From Kordiimonadaceae bacterium (GTDB lineage Bacteria > Pseudomonadota > Alphaproteobacteria > Sphingomonadales > Kordiimonadaceae), in contig JAEPQB010000004.1 of the NCBI GenBank assembly GCA_017640725.1, positions 124,001 through 188,000 of the forward strand: 64,000 nucleotides of DNA, in the 5' to 3' direction. The translations under genes were made by a program, and so were the position numbers. Shown here in pieces: positions 16,976-25,446 of this stretch (position 1 is the first letter of the stretch; the number at the start of each line of letters is the position of its first letter). Under the pieces are notes generated by a model. That model had not been told where the DNA came from. It made no database searches and saw nothing but the letters and a program-made list of their open reading frames with translations.

Positions 16976-17922
16976 GGCTTGCGAAGGGCCTCTACAATCT
17001 TTGCCATAATGGCGACCGCAATTTCTGCAGGATTGCTGGCGCCAATATCCATTCCAATTGGTGCGTCGATTATGGCTAATTCATCTGATGAAAACCCATT
17101 ATCCATCAGCCGCTCAATCCTCGCGGCGTGAGTTTTTTTGCTGCCTAATGACCCGACATAAAATGCTTTCGAATTCAAAATCCGCGATAGGGCTGCATCA
17201 TCAAGTTTGGGATCATGGGTCAGCGTGACCACCGCGGTTGACGGTGAAGGCGGATGTTTGGAAAAATAGTCATCGGGCCACATTTCACTGACAGATGCGG
17301 TACCAAACTTACGATTGTCGGTGAAGGCCCCTCGTGGGTCAATGACGGTTGTCTTAAATCCACATTGCTCAGCCATTACGGCAAGGTGTTGAGCTATGTG
17401 GACCGCCCCCACAATGTCCAATTTCAATTCACTGGAGAGCGCAATTTTGTAGGTGTCCCCATTTTTTTCCGGCTGGGAATTGTTTTTCACGCCAGCAATA
17501 GGGGCCCAGGTCAGCGATCTTTGGGCAGTATCAATCGCCAGTGCTCCACCAACACCGTCAGACAGAGACGAAACCGCTTGTTGCAAGTCAGGTAAATGCT
17601 GATTGCCGATTGCGAGCAGCCAAATGACGATTTCGCCGCCGCACGCAAGTCCCACATCGAAGGCCTGTTCACTTGAAACTGAGAAGCTCAACTCTTTGCA
17701 GCTCGGGAAGGTTTTTGCGGCCAATAAAGCCTGTGCTTCTGCAATTACATTACCTTCAACGCAGCCCCCCGAAACAGACCCTTCAAAGGTGCCGTCAGTT
17801 TTTACAACCAACAAGCTTCCGGCTTTCCGGGGAGCGGAACCCCATGTCTTAGCAACGACAGCCAAACAGATAGCATGTTCGGTCGCAAGCCATTGTGCAG
17901 CAATAGTTATTTCCGTGCTCAA
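16972..17922 (-). CDS. xdhC: XdhC-family molybdenum cofactor insertion protein
   Basis: The XdhC/CoxF family, which binds and sulfurates the molybdenum cofactor before insertion into xanthine-dehydrogenase-type enzymes. Key features are TWGSAPRKAGSLL, the GSVSGGCVEGNV motif and the C-terminal Rossmann part with VGSLGSKKTHAARIERL. I prefer the TTG start at 17922, which has AAGGA seven bases upstream and places the conserved domain at the N-terminus, giving 316 residues. An ATG at 18003 in the same frame would add 27 residues not typical of the family and has no clear ribosome site. The stop overlaps the start of the next gene (four bases). Confidence 0.85.
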   Translation of the reverse strand: MSTEITIAAQWLATEHAICLAVVAKTWGSAPRKAGSLLVVKTDGTFEGSVSGGCVEGNVIAEAQALLAAKTFPSCKELSFSVSSEQAFDVGLACGGEIVIWLLAIGNQHLPDLQQAVSSLSDGVGGALAIDTAQRSLTWAPIAGVKNNSQPEKNGDTYKIALSSELKLDIVGAVHIAQHLAVMAEQCGFKTTVIDPRGAFTDNRKFGTASVSEMWPDDYFSKHPPSPSTAVVTLTHDPKLDDAALSRILNSKAFYVGSLGSKKTHAARIERLMDNGFSSDELAIIDAPIGMDIGASNPAEIAVAIMAKIVEALRKP

Positions 17923-18135
17923 CGTCGAATCCTTACAGTCTGCAACAAACAATAGCTGACCTGCCAAGCCCGGCAAGACCAATCGTCGAATTAGCACTGC
18001 CATTTTTCGCGATCATAAGGGCGACAGCGCCATCAAAATGAATTATGGTCACGCATTGGCTTGATTTGGTTGGGGTTGCTGGCTAGAAGCTGGCGAGAAT
18101 AAGCAAGAGCGAACTTCTACTGATAGGGGACACAC

Positions 18136-19722
18136 ATGGCGATTTTCGCTAATCCTGCGGGAAGAAACTTTCTAGGTAATTCTGCAGAGTGGTACAAGAT
18201 GACCATTCTGGCATTTTTGATCATTAATCCAATTCTTTATTACACGGTCGGCGCATATGTTGCTGGCTGGGTGCTGGTGCTGGAGTTTATCTTCACGCTG
18301 GCTATGGCGCTGAAGTGTTATCCGCTTCAGCCTGGTGGCTTATTGGCTTTCGAAGCCATAGCCATCGGCATGACAAGCCCTGCAACACTTGAGCACGAAA
18401 TTGAGGCCAACTTGGAAGTTATTTTGCTTCTGGTCTTTATGGTGGCCGGCATCTATTTCATGAAAAACATGCTGTTGTTTGTTTTCACCAAAATTCTGGT
18501 GAAAGTTCGCAACAAGGTTGTTTTATCGCTTCTTTTCAGCTTTATGGCGGCTTTCCTGTCAGCCTTTTTGGATGCACTGACGGTGACTGCGGTCATTATC
18601 GCAATTTCGGTTGGCTTTTATTCGATCTACCACAAGGTGGCATCGGGCAAAGACTTCCATCACGACCATGATCATATGCACGACGGCGAGCTCGACAAGC
18701 TGAACCATGATGACCTTGAAGGGTTCCGTGCATTTCTGCGAAGCCTGATGATGCATGCCGCTGTGGGTACCGCGCTAGGCGGCGTAATGACACTCGTTGG
18801 AGAACCTCAAAACATCCTGATTGGAACGCAAGCTAACTGGCAATTCCAGGAGTTTTTCTTCCGGATGCTGCCTGTGACGCTTCCTGTACTGTTTGCGGGG
18901 TTAACCACCTGTGTGTTGCTGGAAATCAGCGGCATTATGGGTTACGGCGCCAAAATCCCGCCAAAGGTGATGCGTGTAATTGCAGATTACGACGCCTACA
19001 CCAGCGAACGTCGCACGGCGCGTGATAACGCTTCACTGATCGTTCAGGGTGTTGTTGGCCTTTGGCTTGTTGTGGCACTTTTGTTCCACTTCGCTGCAGT
19101 GGGTATAATTGGCTTGTCAGTTATCGTTCTGGCATCTGCTTTTACCGGTGTTACCGAGGAGCACCAAATAGGGCATGCGTTCGAAGAGGCGCTGCCGTTT
19201 ACGGCACTACTGGTGGTGTTCTTTGCCATTGTGGGCGTGATTAGTGACAACAACCTGTTTGCCCCAGTAACAAACTTTGTTCTTGATCTCGAAGGGTCTG
19301 GGCAGATCACTGCACTTTATGTTGCAAATGGTTTGCTGTCGGCAATTTCTGATAACGTCTTTGTGGCAACCGTTTATGTCAGCGAAATGGGTAAAGCACT
19401 CATTGACGGTGTTATCACACGTGACACATATGACCTTATGGCCGTGGCTATTAACACTGGGACTAACATTCCGTCAGTCGCGACACCAAATGGCCAGGCT
19501 GCCTTCTTGTTCCTGCTTACATCTGCGTTGGCACCTTTGATCCGGCTGTCTTATATGACCATGGTGAAGATGGCGCTGCCCTATACGATTGTGATGTCGA
19601 TTGTAGGATATGTGGCTGTCGCGAACTTCCTGGAGCCTTTCACTGAGCAAATGTATGAAGCACATCTTATTGAGCATCATACCGAGCTGCCAGGGCAAGA
19701 CAGTGAAGGTTCTGGCCACTAA
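18136..19722 (+). CDS. nhaB: NhaB-type sodium/proton antiporter
   Basis: A 528-residue inner-membrane antiporter closely similar in text to Escherichia coli NhaB. The conserved runs [50 protein letters not shown] and [19 protein letters not shown] are all present. It exchanges Na+ for H+ and would help salt tolerance and pH balance. A histidine/acidic stretch at about residues 175-195 ([19 protein letters not shown]) forms a cytosolic-loop insertion that could bind metal; E. coli NhaB has a shorter, less His-rich loop as I recall. It stands alone and is followed by a terminator at 19772. Confidence 0.95.
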   Translation: MAIFANPAGRNFLGNSAEWYKMTILAFLIINPILYYTVGAYVAGWVLVLEFIFTLAMALKCYPLQPGGLLAFEAIAIGMTSPATLEHEIEANLEVILLLVFMVAGIYFMKNMLLFVFTKILVKVRNKVVLSLLFSFMAAFLSAFLDALTVTAVIIAISVGFYSIYHKVASGKDFHHDHDHMHDGELDKLNHDDLEGFRAFLRSLMMHAAVGTALGGVMTLVGEPQNILIGTQANWQFQEFFFRMLPVTLPVLFAGLTTCVLLEISGIMGYGAKIPPKVMRVIADYDAYTSERRTARDNASLIVQGVVGLWLVVALLFHFAAVGIIGLSVIVLASAFTGVTEEHQIGHAFEEALPFTALLVVFFAIVGVISDNNLFAPVTNFVLDLEGSGQITALYVANGLLSAISDNVFVATVYVSEMGKALIDGVITRDTYDLMAVAINTGTNIPSVATPNGQAAFLFLLTSALAPLIRLSYMTMVKMALPYTIVMSIVGYVAVANFLEPFTEQMYEAHLIEHHTELPGQDSEGSGH

Positions 19723-19771
19723 ACCAAGGCTTAAAGTTAGAAAAATCGACCTCTAAACAAGAGGTTGCTGA

Positions 19772-19810
19772 ACGGCACTCGCGACAAAATAGTTGCGGGT
19801 GCCGTTTTTT
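19772..19810 (+). terminator. rho-independent terminator of nhaB
   Basis: An 11-bp stem (one G-T pair) from ACGGCACTCGC with GCGGGTGCCGT, a 12-base loop and then six T residues. Confidence 0.85.
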
Positions 19811-19874
19811 ATGACTAGCATCGTGGCTTGACTGAATGTTTGAGCAGGTTCAGCGTTTCTGAAGGGGGAAACCT

Positions 19875-20426
19875 ATGGACGGCCGTAGTATGACGGAGTC
19901 TGGCGAATTGGACGTTGAGGAAGGCCAGAGGGTCGCGGGTAGAGTAAAGTGGTTTGACGCTGTTAAAGGCTACGGTTTCGTTGTCCCAGACGACGAGGGG
20001 ACCGATGTACTTCTGCACTTTTCCGTATTGAGAGATGTTGGCCGCAGGTCCGTGCCTGAGGGTACTACAGTTGTGTGTGATGCAATCGCGCGCGACAAGG
20101 GCCGTCAGGCCACAATCGTGCATTCTCTTGACCTTTCAACAGCTGTTGCACCTGAAGACTTGGGCAGATCGTCTTTTTCTCATCCCGGTATGGATGTGGA
20201 AGTATCTTCAGAGTTTGAAGACGTTGTGGTGAAGTGGTTCAACCGTACCAAAGGCTACGGTTTCGTGTCACGTGGCGAGGGAACGCAGGATATATTCATT
20301 CATATCGAAACACTGCGTCGTGCAGGTCTTACAGACCTTGAGCCAACGCAGGAAGTCCGGGTTCGTATAGGAACGGGTGAACGAGGCCCTTTGGTGGCCC
20401 AGATTGCCTTACCGGGTGACGCCTGA
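19875..20426 (+). CDS. double cold-shock-domain protein
   Basis: A 183-residue protein with two cold-shock domains. Domain one spans about residues 18-80 ([21 protein letters not shown]) and domain two about residues 117-180 ([18 protein letters not shown]), each with RNP1-like KGYGFV and RNP2-like LLHFSVL or IFIHIET. Such tandem proteins are typical of alphaproteobacteria and bind single-stranded RNA or DNA. The start ATG follows AAGGGGG; a second ATG five codons later is possible. The N-terminus is acidic. Identification is firm; the condition of use is not evident. Confidence 0.92.
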   Translation: MDGRSMTESGELDVEEGQRVAGRVKWFDAVKGYGFVVPDDEGTDVLLHFSVLRDVGRRSVPEGTTVVCDAIARDKGRQATIVHSLDLSTAVAPEDLGRSSFSHPGMDVEVSSEFEDVVVKWFNRTKGYGFVSRGEGTQDIFIHIETLRRAGLTDLEPTQEVRVRIGTGERGPLVAQIALPGDA

Positions 20427-20464
20427 TACGCTGACGGGCAGTTCAACGGTTTCGGGAAACCATT

Positions 20465-20947
20465 ATGGTTAGTTTGAGTAAAGCAATGAGGGTGCACATG
20501 GTGCAGCCTCTTTTTTTGTTATTGCTGTTTGTTTTTGTTGCAGCAGCCCACGCACAGCAAGAGAAGCTGCAGACTGAAGATGTTGTGGTTCGCACGAACG
20601 CTGGCGGCGAGTTCACCTTCACCACCGAAATGGCAATGACGCCTGAGCAGCAGTCCATGGGCATGATGTTTCGAACTGAAATGGGCGAATTTGAAGGCAT
20701 GCTGTTTGTTTTCCCGGTAACACGCCGGGCATCGTTCTGGATGCGAAATACGCTTGTGCCGCTCGATATGATATTTGTCCGCCCCAATGGACGCATTGCC
20801 AATATTATTACCGCTGAACCAGAAACTGATACCTCGCGGCGCTCTAAAGGCAGAGTGAAAGCGGTTTTTGAAATCCCTGGGGGCAGGGCGGCTGAACTCG
20901 GTATCAAGGCCGGCGATCTGCTCATTCATCCTGCGTTTGGTGGCTAA
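20465..20947 (+). CDS. exported DUF192 protein
   Basis: A 160-residue DUF192 (YidC-unrelated UPF0127) protein with a signal peptide ending AHAQQ near residue 31. The conserved features are QQSMGMMFRTEM, MLFVFPVTRRASFWMRNT, LDMIFVRPNG and a final VKAVFEIPGGRAAELGIKAGD. The fold is known for the family but no firm function is. Its stop overlaps the start of the downstream thioesterase (TAATGA), so the two are co-translated. The first two ATG choices (20465, 20486, 20498) all leave the signal segment intact. Confidence 0.88.
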   Translation: MVSLSKAMRVHMVQPLFLLLLFVFVAAAHAQQEKLQTEDVVVRTNAGGEFTFTTEMAMTPEQQSMGMMFRTEMGEFEGMLFVFPVTRRASFWMRNTLVPLDMIFVRPNGRIANIITAEPETDTSRRSKGRVKAVFEIPGGRAAELGIKAGDLLIHPAFGG

Positions 20948-21405
20948 TGAAACTGGGCTCCTTCTCACAAAAGGCGACGCCGGAAATGATTGCCGCTGCA
21001 CAGCCGCCGGCGGGTTTTGAAAGCATTCTTTCAAGTTCGCCGTTCGGTTGGGAAAACGGACCAATATTCGAAAAAATCACCGAAGACAGGATCATGCGCG
21101 GATTTAGGGTGGCGCCACGCCACTTGAATGCGGGTGGTATGGTGCATGGTGGCATGGTGATGACATTTGCCGATATTCTGCTGGCGACGGCCGCGCACAG
21201 TGTTGCGAGTCCCCCGATGGTGACCGTGCGCGTAACCACAGACTTTATCGGGCCTGCCGTTGAAGGCGAATGGGTTCAGGGTTACGCGGAAGCTGAAGCG
21301 CCTGTTGATGGAATGATCCCTGTTCGTGGGTTGATTGAAGCTGCTGGGCGGCCTGTAGCGTCTGTTCAGGGCTTATTCAAAGCGCTGGTGCGGTCGGCTA
21401 AATGA
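20947..21405 (+). CDS. PaaI-type hotdog-fold thioesterase
   Basis: A 152-residue hotdog protein. The motif HLNAGGMVHGGMVMTFADI near residues 59-77, with HGG and then the acidic residue in FAD, is the PaaI/YbgC-like catalytic helix. The following VTTDFIGPAVEGEW strand fits. Such enzymes hydrolyse acyl-CoA or aryl-CoA thioesters. Start overlaps the DUF192 stop. Substrate is unknown; the neighbour gives no clue. Confidence 0.85.
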   Translation: MKLGSFSQKATPEMIAAAQPPAGFESILSSSPFGWENGPIFEKITEDRIMRGFRVAPRHLNAGGMVHGGMVMTFADILLATAAHSVASPPMVTVRVTTDFIGPAVEGEWVQGYAEAEAPVDGMIPVRGLIEAAGRPVASVQGLFKALVRSAK

Positions 21406-21434
21406 GCTTTTTTAGCAGACTTGTCATTTTTCGC

Positions 21435-21463
21435 TTGCACCAGCAAAAGTCTGAAACTATACC
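21435..21463 (+). promoter_or_regulatory. candidate promoter of tRNA-Pro
   Basis: TTGCAC and TATACC are separated by exactly 17 bases, and the last base is 12 bases before the mature tRNA, which fits a transcription start near 21470. Confidence 0.55.
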
Positions 21464-21474
21464 GTCCTCCGCGT

Positions 21475-21551
21475 CGGGGAGTGGCGCAGCCTGGTAGCGC
21501 ACCTGTTTTGGGTACAGGGGGTCGCTAGTTCGAATCTAGTCTCCCCGACCA
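21475..21551 (+). tRNA. tRNA-Pro (TGG anticodon)
   Basis: A 77-base cloverleaf with acceptor CGGGGAG pairing to CTCCCCG, a GCGC D-stem, anticodon loop TTTGGGT (anticodon TGG), a T-arm with GTTCGAATC and encoded CCA. Confidence 0.95.
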
Positions 21552-21571
21552 TCTTATTCGGTAGAAATACC

Positions 21572-21605
21572 AAGGGGCTTGGCCGCCAGGGCCAGGCCCT
21601 TTTTC
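21572..21605 (+). terminator. terminator after tRNA-Pro
   Basis: A 13-bp stem with two G-T pairs, AAGGGGCTTGGCC against GGCCAGGCCCTTT, loop GCCAG, then T residues. Confidence 0.8.
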
Positions 21606-21736
21606 TATATGTGATGGAACCGCTGCAATTTGTGCAGTTTTTCCATTTTATTTAGAATTCAGTTGGTATAGTGTGCGGGCCGCGTGAATGGTGGTTTGCG
21701 CGCAACTAGGCGAACATAACGACAAAGGATGAATTC

Positions 21737-22015
21737 GTGAAAGCACGCATTTATCAACCCGCGAAAAACGCTATGCAATCAGGTACCGCAGGGACGCACG
21801 ATTGGTTGCTGGAATTCGAACCAGAATCAGGCAAAACCATCGACGATGTCATGGGCTGGACTGGATCCAGCGATATGCGCGGCCAGGTGAAGCTTCGTTT
21901 CGAAACTTTGGACGAAGCAAAAGCTTATGCGGAGCGCAATGATTTGCCGTTTGAAGTGAAGGCCACGCCCAAGAAAAAACGCCGCATTCAGGCGTATGCC
22001 GACAACTTCAAATAG
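21737..22015 (+). CDS. complex I accessory subunit, NDUFS4 (18 kDa) family
   Basis: A 92-residue protein of the ETC_C1_NDUFS4 family, found in alphaproteobacteria and mitochondria. The opening KARIYQPAKNAMQSG, the central WLLEFEP and the segment DDVMGWTGSSDMRGQVKLRF followed by LDEAKAYAERN match the family closely. It is an accessory subunit of NADH:ubiquinone oxidoreductase on the peripheral arm. It is encoded alone, between tRNA-Pro and tRNA-Arg, away from a nuo operon, as is common. The C-terminus is basic (KKKRR). Confidence 0.9.
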   Translation: MKARIYQPAKNAMQSGTAGTHDWLLEFEPESGKTIDDVMGWTGSSDMRGQVKLRFETLDEAKAYAERNDLPFEVKATPKKKRRIQAYADNFK

Positions 22016-22023
22016 GATATTGC

Positions 22024-22100
22024 GGTCCCGTAGCTCAACTGGATAGAGCAGCTGACTTCTAATCAGCAGGTTCGGGGTTCGAGTCCTCGCGGGATCGCCA
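22024..22100 (+). tRNA. tRNA-Arg (TCT anticodon)
   Basis: A 77-base cloverleaf: acceptor GGTCCCG with CGGGATC (one G-T pair), D-stem GCTC/GAGC, anticodon arm GCTGA CTTCTAA TCAGC giving TCT, T-loop TTCGAGT, encoded CCA. Confidence 0.94.
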
Positions 22101-22185
22101 CTTCCACCCATTCAACCAAAGTTCATCATGAATGTTTCTCTCCCTTGCTGTAGGTTTGAGCAGGTAGGGGGAGGGAGCTTTGGCA

Positions 22186-22929
22186 ATGTTCCATACAATT
22201 TTTCTATTGCTACTGCGCTTTCAGCTTATTTGCGGATTGACCGCAATTGCATTTTCGTTTTCCGTCGCTGGCAGTGATAGACCACAGGTTAGCGGTAATA
22301 TAGTGGTCTCCAAGAGTAATCCGTCGCTTGCGATAAAGGTCAAAGCTAACATCCCATTCTTAGGGCGCCACCCGATAAGAATTCGCGATGTGGCGGCGGG
22401 GGAAAGATTTGTCTTCGCTGATGTTGATGGAGGACACGTCAACCGCATGGTGATCCTTCAATTCGAAGGGTTTTTGCCGAATGTTCCTGAAGCAAAATAT
22501 CAGTATAATTTCGAAGGCAGACCAGTTGTTGCGGGGTATCCAATTCGCAGCAATCCCTTCTCGTTTGATTTGCCAAAGTCACGCTTGGAAAACCCTGGCG
22601 GCGAGTCGTCTGATACGGCTCTTTTTCTTGAATCTCTGGGATTGGAGCCGCCCAAAACCTGGATGATGTGGCGTTCGCTTACAGCAGAGCTGCCCGAGCG
22701 CCGAGACGAGCTGATTATCTTTTACGTTGAAAATGGTGATCTTGTGGACGTTGATATTTCAATGATCTACGACCCGGTCACTGATCAATCCACCGATTTT
22801 TGGCGTGAGTTCATGGTTGGCTTGGAACGGCGAGCAAATGCAACATTTCAACTGGCTGAACCAGGCCCACGGGCGTTGCACGACGATTATCAGTGGCGGT
22901 CGGTACCCCATCTACTGTCTGAGAACTAG
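22186..22929 (+). CDS. exported protein of unknown function
   Basis: A 247-residue protein that I do not recognise. It has an N-terminal hydrophobic signal segment (FLLLLRFQLICGLTAIAFSFS) with cleavage expected near VAGSD. The mature region reads as mostly beta strand with conserved-looking PFLGRHPIRIRDVAAGERF and later LPKSRLENPGG. A GGGAG site lies eight bases before the ATG; a TTG two codons earlier is also possible. It is 85 bases after tRNA-Arg and 245 bases before the RTX protease, on the same strand, with no visible terminator between it and the protease, although that spacing argues for separate transcription. The C-terminal third contains LIIFYVENGDLVDVDISMIY. Confidence 0.75.
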   Translation: MFHTIFLLLLRFQLICGLTAIAFSFSVAGSDRPQVSGNIVVSKSNPSLAIKVKANIPFLGRHPIRIRDVAAGERFVFADVDGGHVNRMVILQFEGFLPNVPEAKYQYNFEGRPVVAGYPIRSNPFSFDLPKSRLENPGGESSDTALFLESLGLEPPKTWMMWRSLTAELPERRDELIIFYVENGDLVDVDISMIYDPVTDQSTDFWREFMVGLERRANATFQLAEPGPRALHDDYQWRSVPHLLSEN

Positions 22930-23174
22930 AACGCCTGCACACGGAGCTGTTGATACGATCCGTCGTTTATGAAGGGAAAATGGCCAGGATGCGCCGATAA
23001 CTTGTTGCCTGCGACCATTTGGTTTTGCAGGGAATAAATAAGAATCTGGCAACGTTGAACCGAGATAGGCTCACAAACGTCATGAAATGATCAAATTGTT
23101 CCTTAACATTTACACTATTGATAATAGTTTGACATACTGTAGCGGTTGGGGAGTCGTTCGAAGGGAAAGCGATC

Positions 23175-25385
23175 ATGACCGACGGAGTGTCAGGAGTAGA
23201 CTCAATTGCAACTGCGGTGGATGTTTCACCAACAGGCACAAATGCAATTGACGGCCTTTTGTGGGGGCGCCGCTGGGTGTCCGACACCGGTTCAGATACG
23301 ACAACTATCAGTTTCAGCTTCCCAGATCAAAACAGCCAATTCAATACTGGCCCGGGTGGATATCCGAATGACGGCGATCTCGAACCCTTCAGTGGTTTAA
23401 CGGCTGTTTCAGATACTGCTCAAGACTTGTTTCGATCTATTCTGCAAAGCCTAGAAGACTTTACAAACCTGAGCTTTGTTGAAGTTGATGACAGTGGCGA
23501 CAGCGCGGGAACTATTCGTCTGGCCAACACGGGTATTGACGATGAGAATGCTGTGGCTTGGGCCTATCTGCCTGGCGCCTATCAAGCGGCGGGGGACATT
23601 TGGGTTCTCTCCGCAAATCACAGTGAAGATGACATTGATTATGTTCACACTCTATTGCATGAGCTCGGTCACGCACTTGGACTGAAGCACTCATTTGAAG
23701 CGGAAGACGAATTTCCTGCTATCGATAGCTCTCTCGAAGGCGTCGATTACACGGTCATGTCCTACTCGGTCTCTGCGCGTTTTCCTGATGCTCAGTGGCA
23801 GGACCTCTGGCCGCAAACATACATGTATGCAGATATCCTGGCACTTCAGTATTTGTATGGTGTTGATACTGTTACAACGGCCGGCACTGACAATTATGCC
23901 TATTCGCAGGACGACCGCCATTTTTTGACCATCTGGGACTATGGCGGCGATGATACATTAAGCGTCTCTGGTAATCGTGCGGTAAAACTGGACCTTACTC
24001 CGGGTAGTTGGAGCAACGTGGGCACAACCGTCGAATACTGGGACGGCTCCAGTTTTTTCACCAATTCAGACACCGTCTTCATCATGCCTGATACTGTTAT
24101 TGAAAACGCAACAGGAGCAGAAGGTGACGATACGATTGTTGGCAACGACGCAGACAATGTGCTTCTTGGCAACGGCGGTGCGGATACAATTTCTGGCGGG
24201 GCCGGGGCTGACACGCTCGACGGGGGCGCCGGTGATGACCAATTAACAGGTGGTGCTGGCGAAGACATATTCACGATTGAAGGCGATGATGTCGTCAGTG
24301 ATTTTGAAAACGGCGTCGACAAAATCGCGTTTGAAACCGGAGAGAATAACCTCAACCTGATCGATATCACGCAGGTGGGAGATGACGTGCGTGTGCAAGA
24401 CAGTAGCGGCAACAGCGTTTTGATACTGAACATCAGTGCCTCTTTGATTGACGTGAGCGATATTGTTGACGGCGTTGAAGATGGTCAATATCTGGTGGGT
24501 ACAAACGCCGCCGAATTGATTGAGGGCGACGCTTCGGACGATACGATTGAAGGCGGACGGGGCGAGGACACGCTCAATGGCGGTGATGGTGCGGATAAGT
24601 TGCTGGGTGGCACGCAGGCAGACTTGATATACGGCGGAGATGGCGGCGATAGCCTTCTTGGTGGTAACGGCAACGACACCGTGTTGGGTGAGGCAGGCAA
24701 TGACACGCTAACTGGTAGCATCGGAAACGATAACCTTTCGGGCGGCAGTCAAGGCGACAGGCTTTTTGGTGACGATGGCGCAGATACACTGGACGGCGGC
24801 GGCGGTTCAGACCGTGTTGACTATCTGAAAGACGATGACGACATCCTGGTGGATCTGGAAACAGGCGAAACCTCTGGCGGTTATGCCGAAGGAGATGTTT
24901 TGATCAACATCGAAAGTCTTTTTGGCGGCAAAGGCAATGACACTCTGCGTGGCCTGGAGGACGGTAGTCGGCTTCATGGTGCCGGCGGGGACGACATCGT
25001 TTCCGGCAGGTCTGGTGACGACATTCTGGCCGGTGGAAACGGCAACGACTCTGTCATAGGCGGCGCAGGTGATGATGTGCTCAACGGAAATCGGGGCGAT
25101 GACACCCTGATTGGTGGTACTGGTGACGATTTCATGATCGGCAGTGCTGGCGCAGACACCTTTGTGTTTAATGCAGGCGACGGCGACGATACCATCCGCG
25201 ATTTCCGCTCGAATGATATTTTAGACCTGTCAGCAACATCAACAGACTTCACCAGCTTGGAACAGGTTTTGGCGGCCGCGAACGAAACGGCTGATGGGCT
25301 GTTGATCGACCTTGGCAGCGGCGATAGCCTGCTGCTGCAAGGGGCGCAACTAACAGATATCACTGCAGAAAATTTGATTTTGTGA
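23175..25385 (+). CDS. RTX-repeat M10-type zinc metalloprotease
   Basis: A 736-residue secreted protease. The catalytic zinc motif HELGHALGLKH occupies residues 162-172, followed by the Met-turn in YTVMSYS, as in serralysins (M10). There is no N-terminal signal peptide. Glycine/aspartate calcium-binding RTX nonapeptides (GGAGADTLDGG type) occur in three blocks, at about residues 311-370, 445-540 and 585-670. The C-terminus ends with a hydrophobic LTDITAENLIL segment, the expected type 1 secretion signal region. It needs an ABC transporter, adaptor and TolC; only a tolC-family gene (51767) is in the window. Part of the middle (residues 370-440) is a non-repeat domain. The substrate is unknown. 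Confidence 0.92.
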   Translation: MTDGVSGVDSIATAVDVSPTGTNAIDGLLWGRRWVSDTGSDTTTISFSFPDQNSQFNTGPGGYPNDGDLEPFSGLTAVSDTAQDLFRSILQSLEDFTNLSFVEVDDSGDSAGTIRLANTGIDDENAVAWAYLPGAYQAAGDIWVLSANHSEDDIDYVHTLLHELGHALGLKHSFEAEDEFPAIDSSLEGVDYTVMSYSVSARFPDAQWQDLWPQTYMYADILALQYLYGVDTVTTAGTDNYAYSQDDRHFLTIWDYGGDDTLSVSGNRAVKLDLTPGSWSNVGTTVEYWDGSSFFTNSDTVFIMPDTVIENATGAEGDDTIVGNDADNVLLGNGGADTISGGAGADTLDGGAGDDQLTGGAGEDIFTIEGDDVVSDFENGVDKIAFETGENNLNLIDITQVGDDVRVQDSSGNSVLILNISASLIDVSDIVDGVEDGQYLVGTNAAELIEGDASDDTIEGGRGEDTLNGGDGADKLLGGTQADLIYGGDGGDSLLGGNGNDTVLGEAGNDTLTGSIGNDNLSGGSQGDRLFGDDGADTLDGGGGSDRVDYLKDDDDILVDLETGETSGGYAEGDVLINIESLFGGKGNDTLRGLEDGSRLHGAGGDDIVSGRSGDDILAGGNGNDSVIGGAGDDVLNGNRGDDTLIGGTGDDFMIGSAGADTFVFNAGDGDDTIRDFRSNDILDLSATSTDFTSLEQVLAAANETADGLLIDLGSGDSLLLQGAQLTDITAENLIL

Positions 25386-25400
25386 GATAGCGCTGATGAA

Positions 25401-25423
25401 AAACCGCACCCTTGGGTGCGGTT
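25401..25423 (-). terminator. hairpin between the RTX protease and the M3 peptidase genes
   Basis: AAACCGCACCC and GGGTGCGGTTT form an 11-bp perfect stem. On the minus strand it is followed by TTTTT, so it fits the end of the M3 peptidase transcript; it may also act on the plus strand. Confidence 0.75.
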
Positions 25424-25446
25424 TGTAATTGTTGCGGAGGTGGGCC

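Noticed and set aside
21475-22100. tRNA-Pro and tRNA-Arg as island attachment sites
   Set aside because: I found no direct repeat of the tRNA 3' ends, integrase gene or change in base composition around them.
23939-25363. Minus-strand frames rich in Ser-Pro opposite the RTX repeats
   Set aside because: They mirror the Gly-Asp RTX repeats and have no start signal or known domain.
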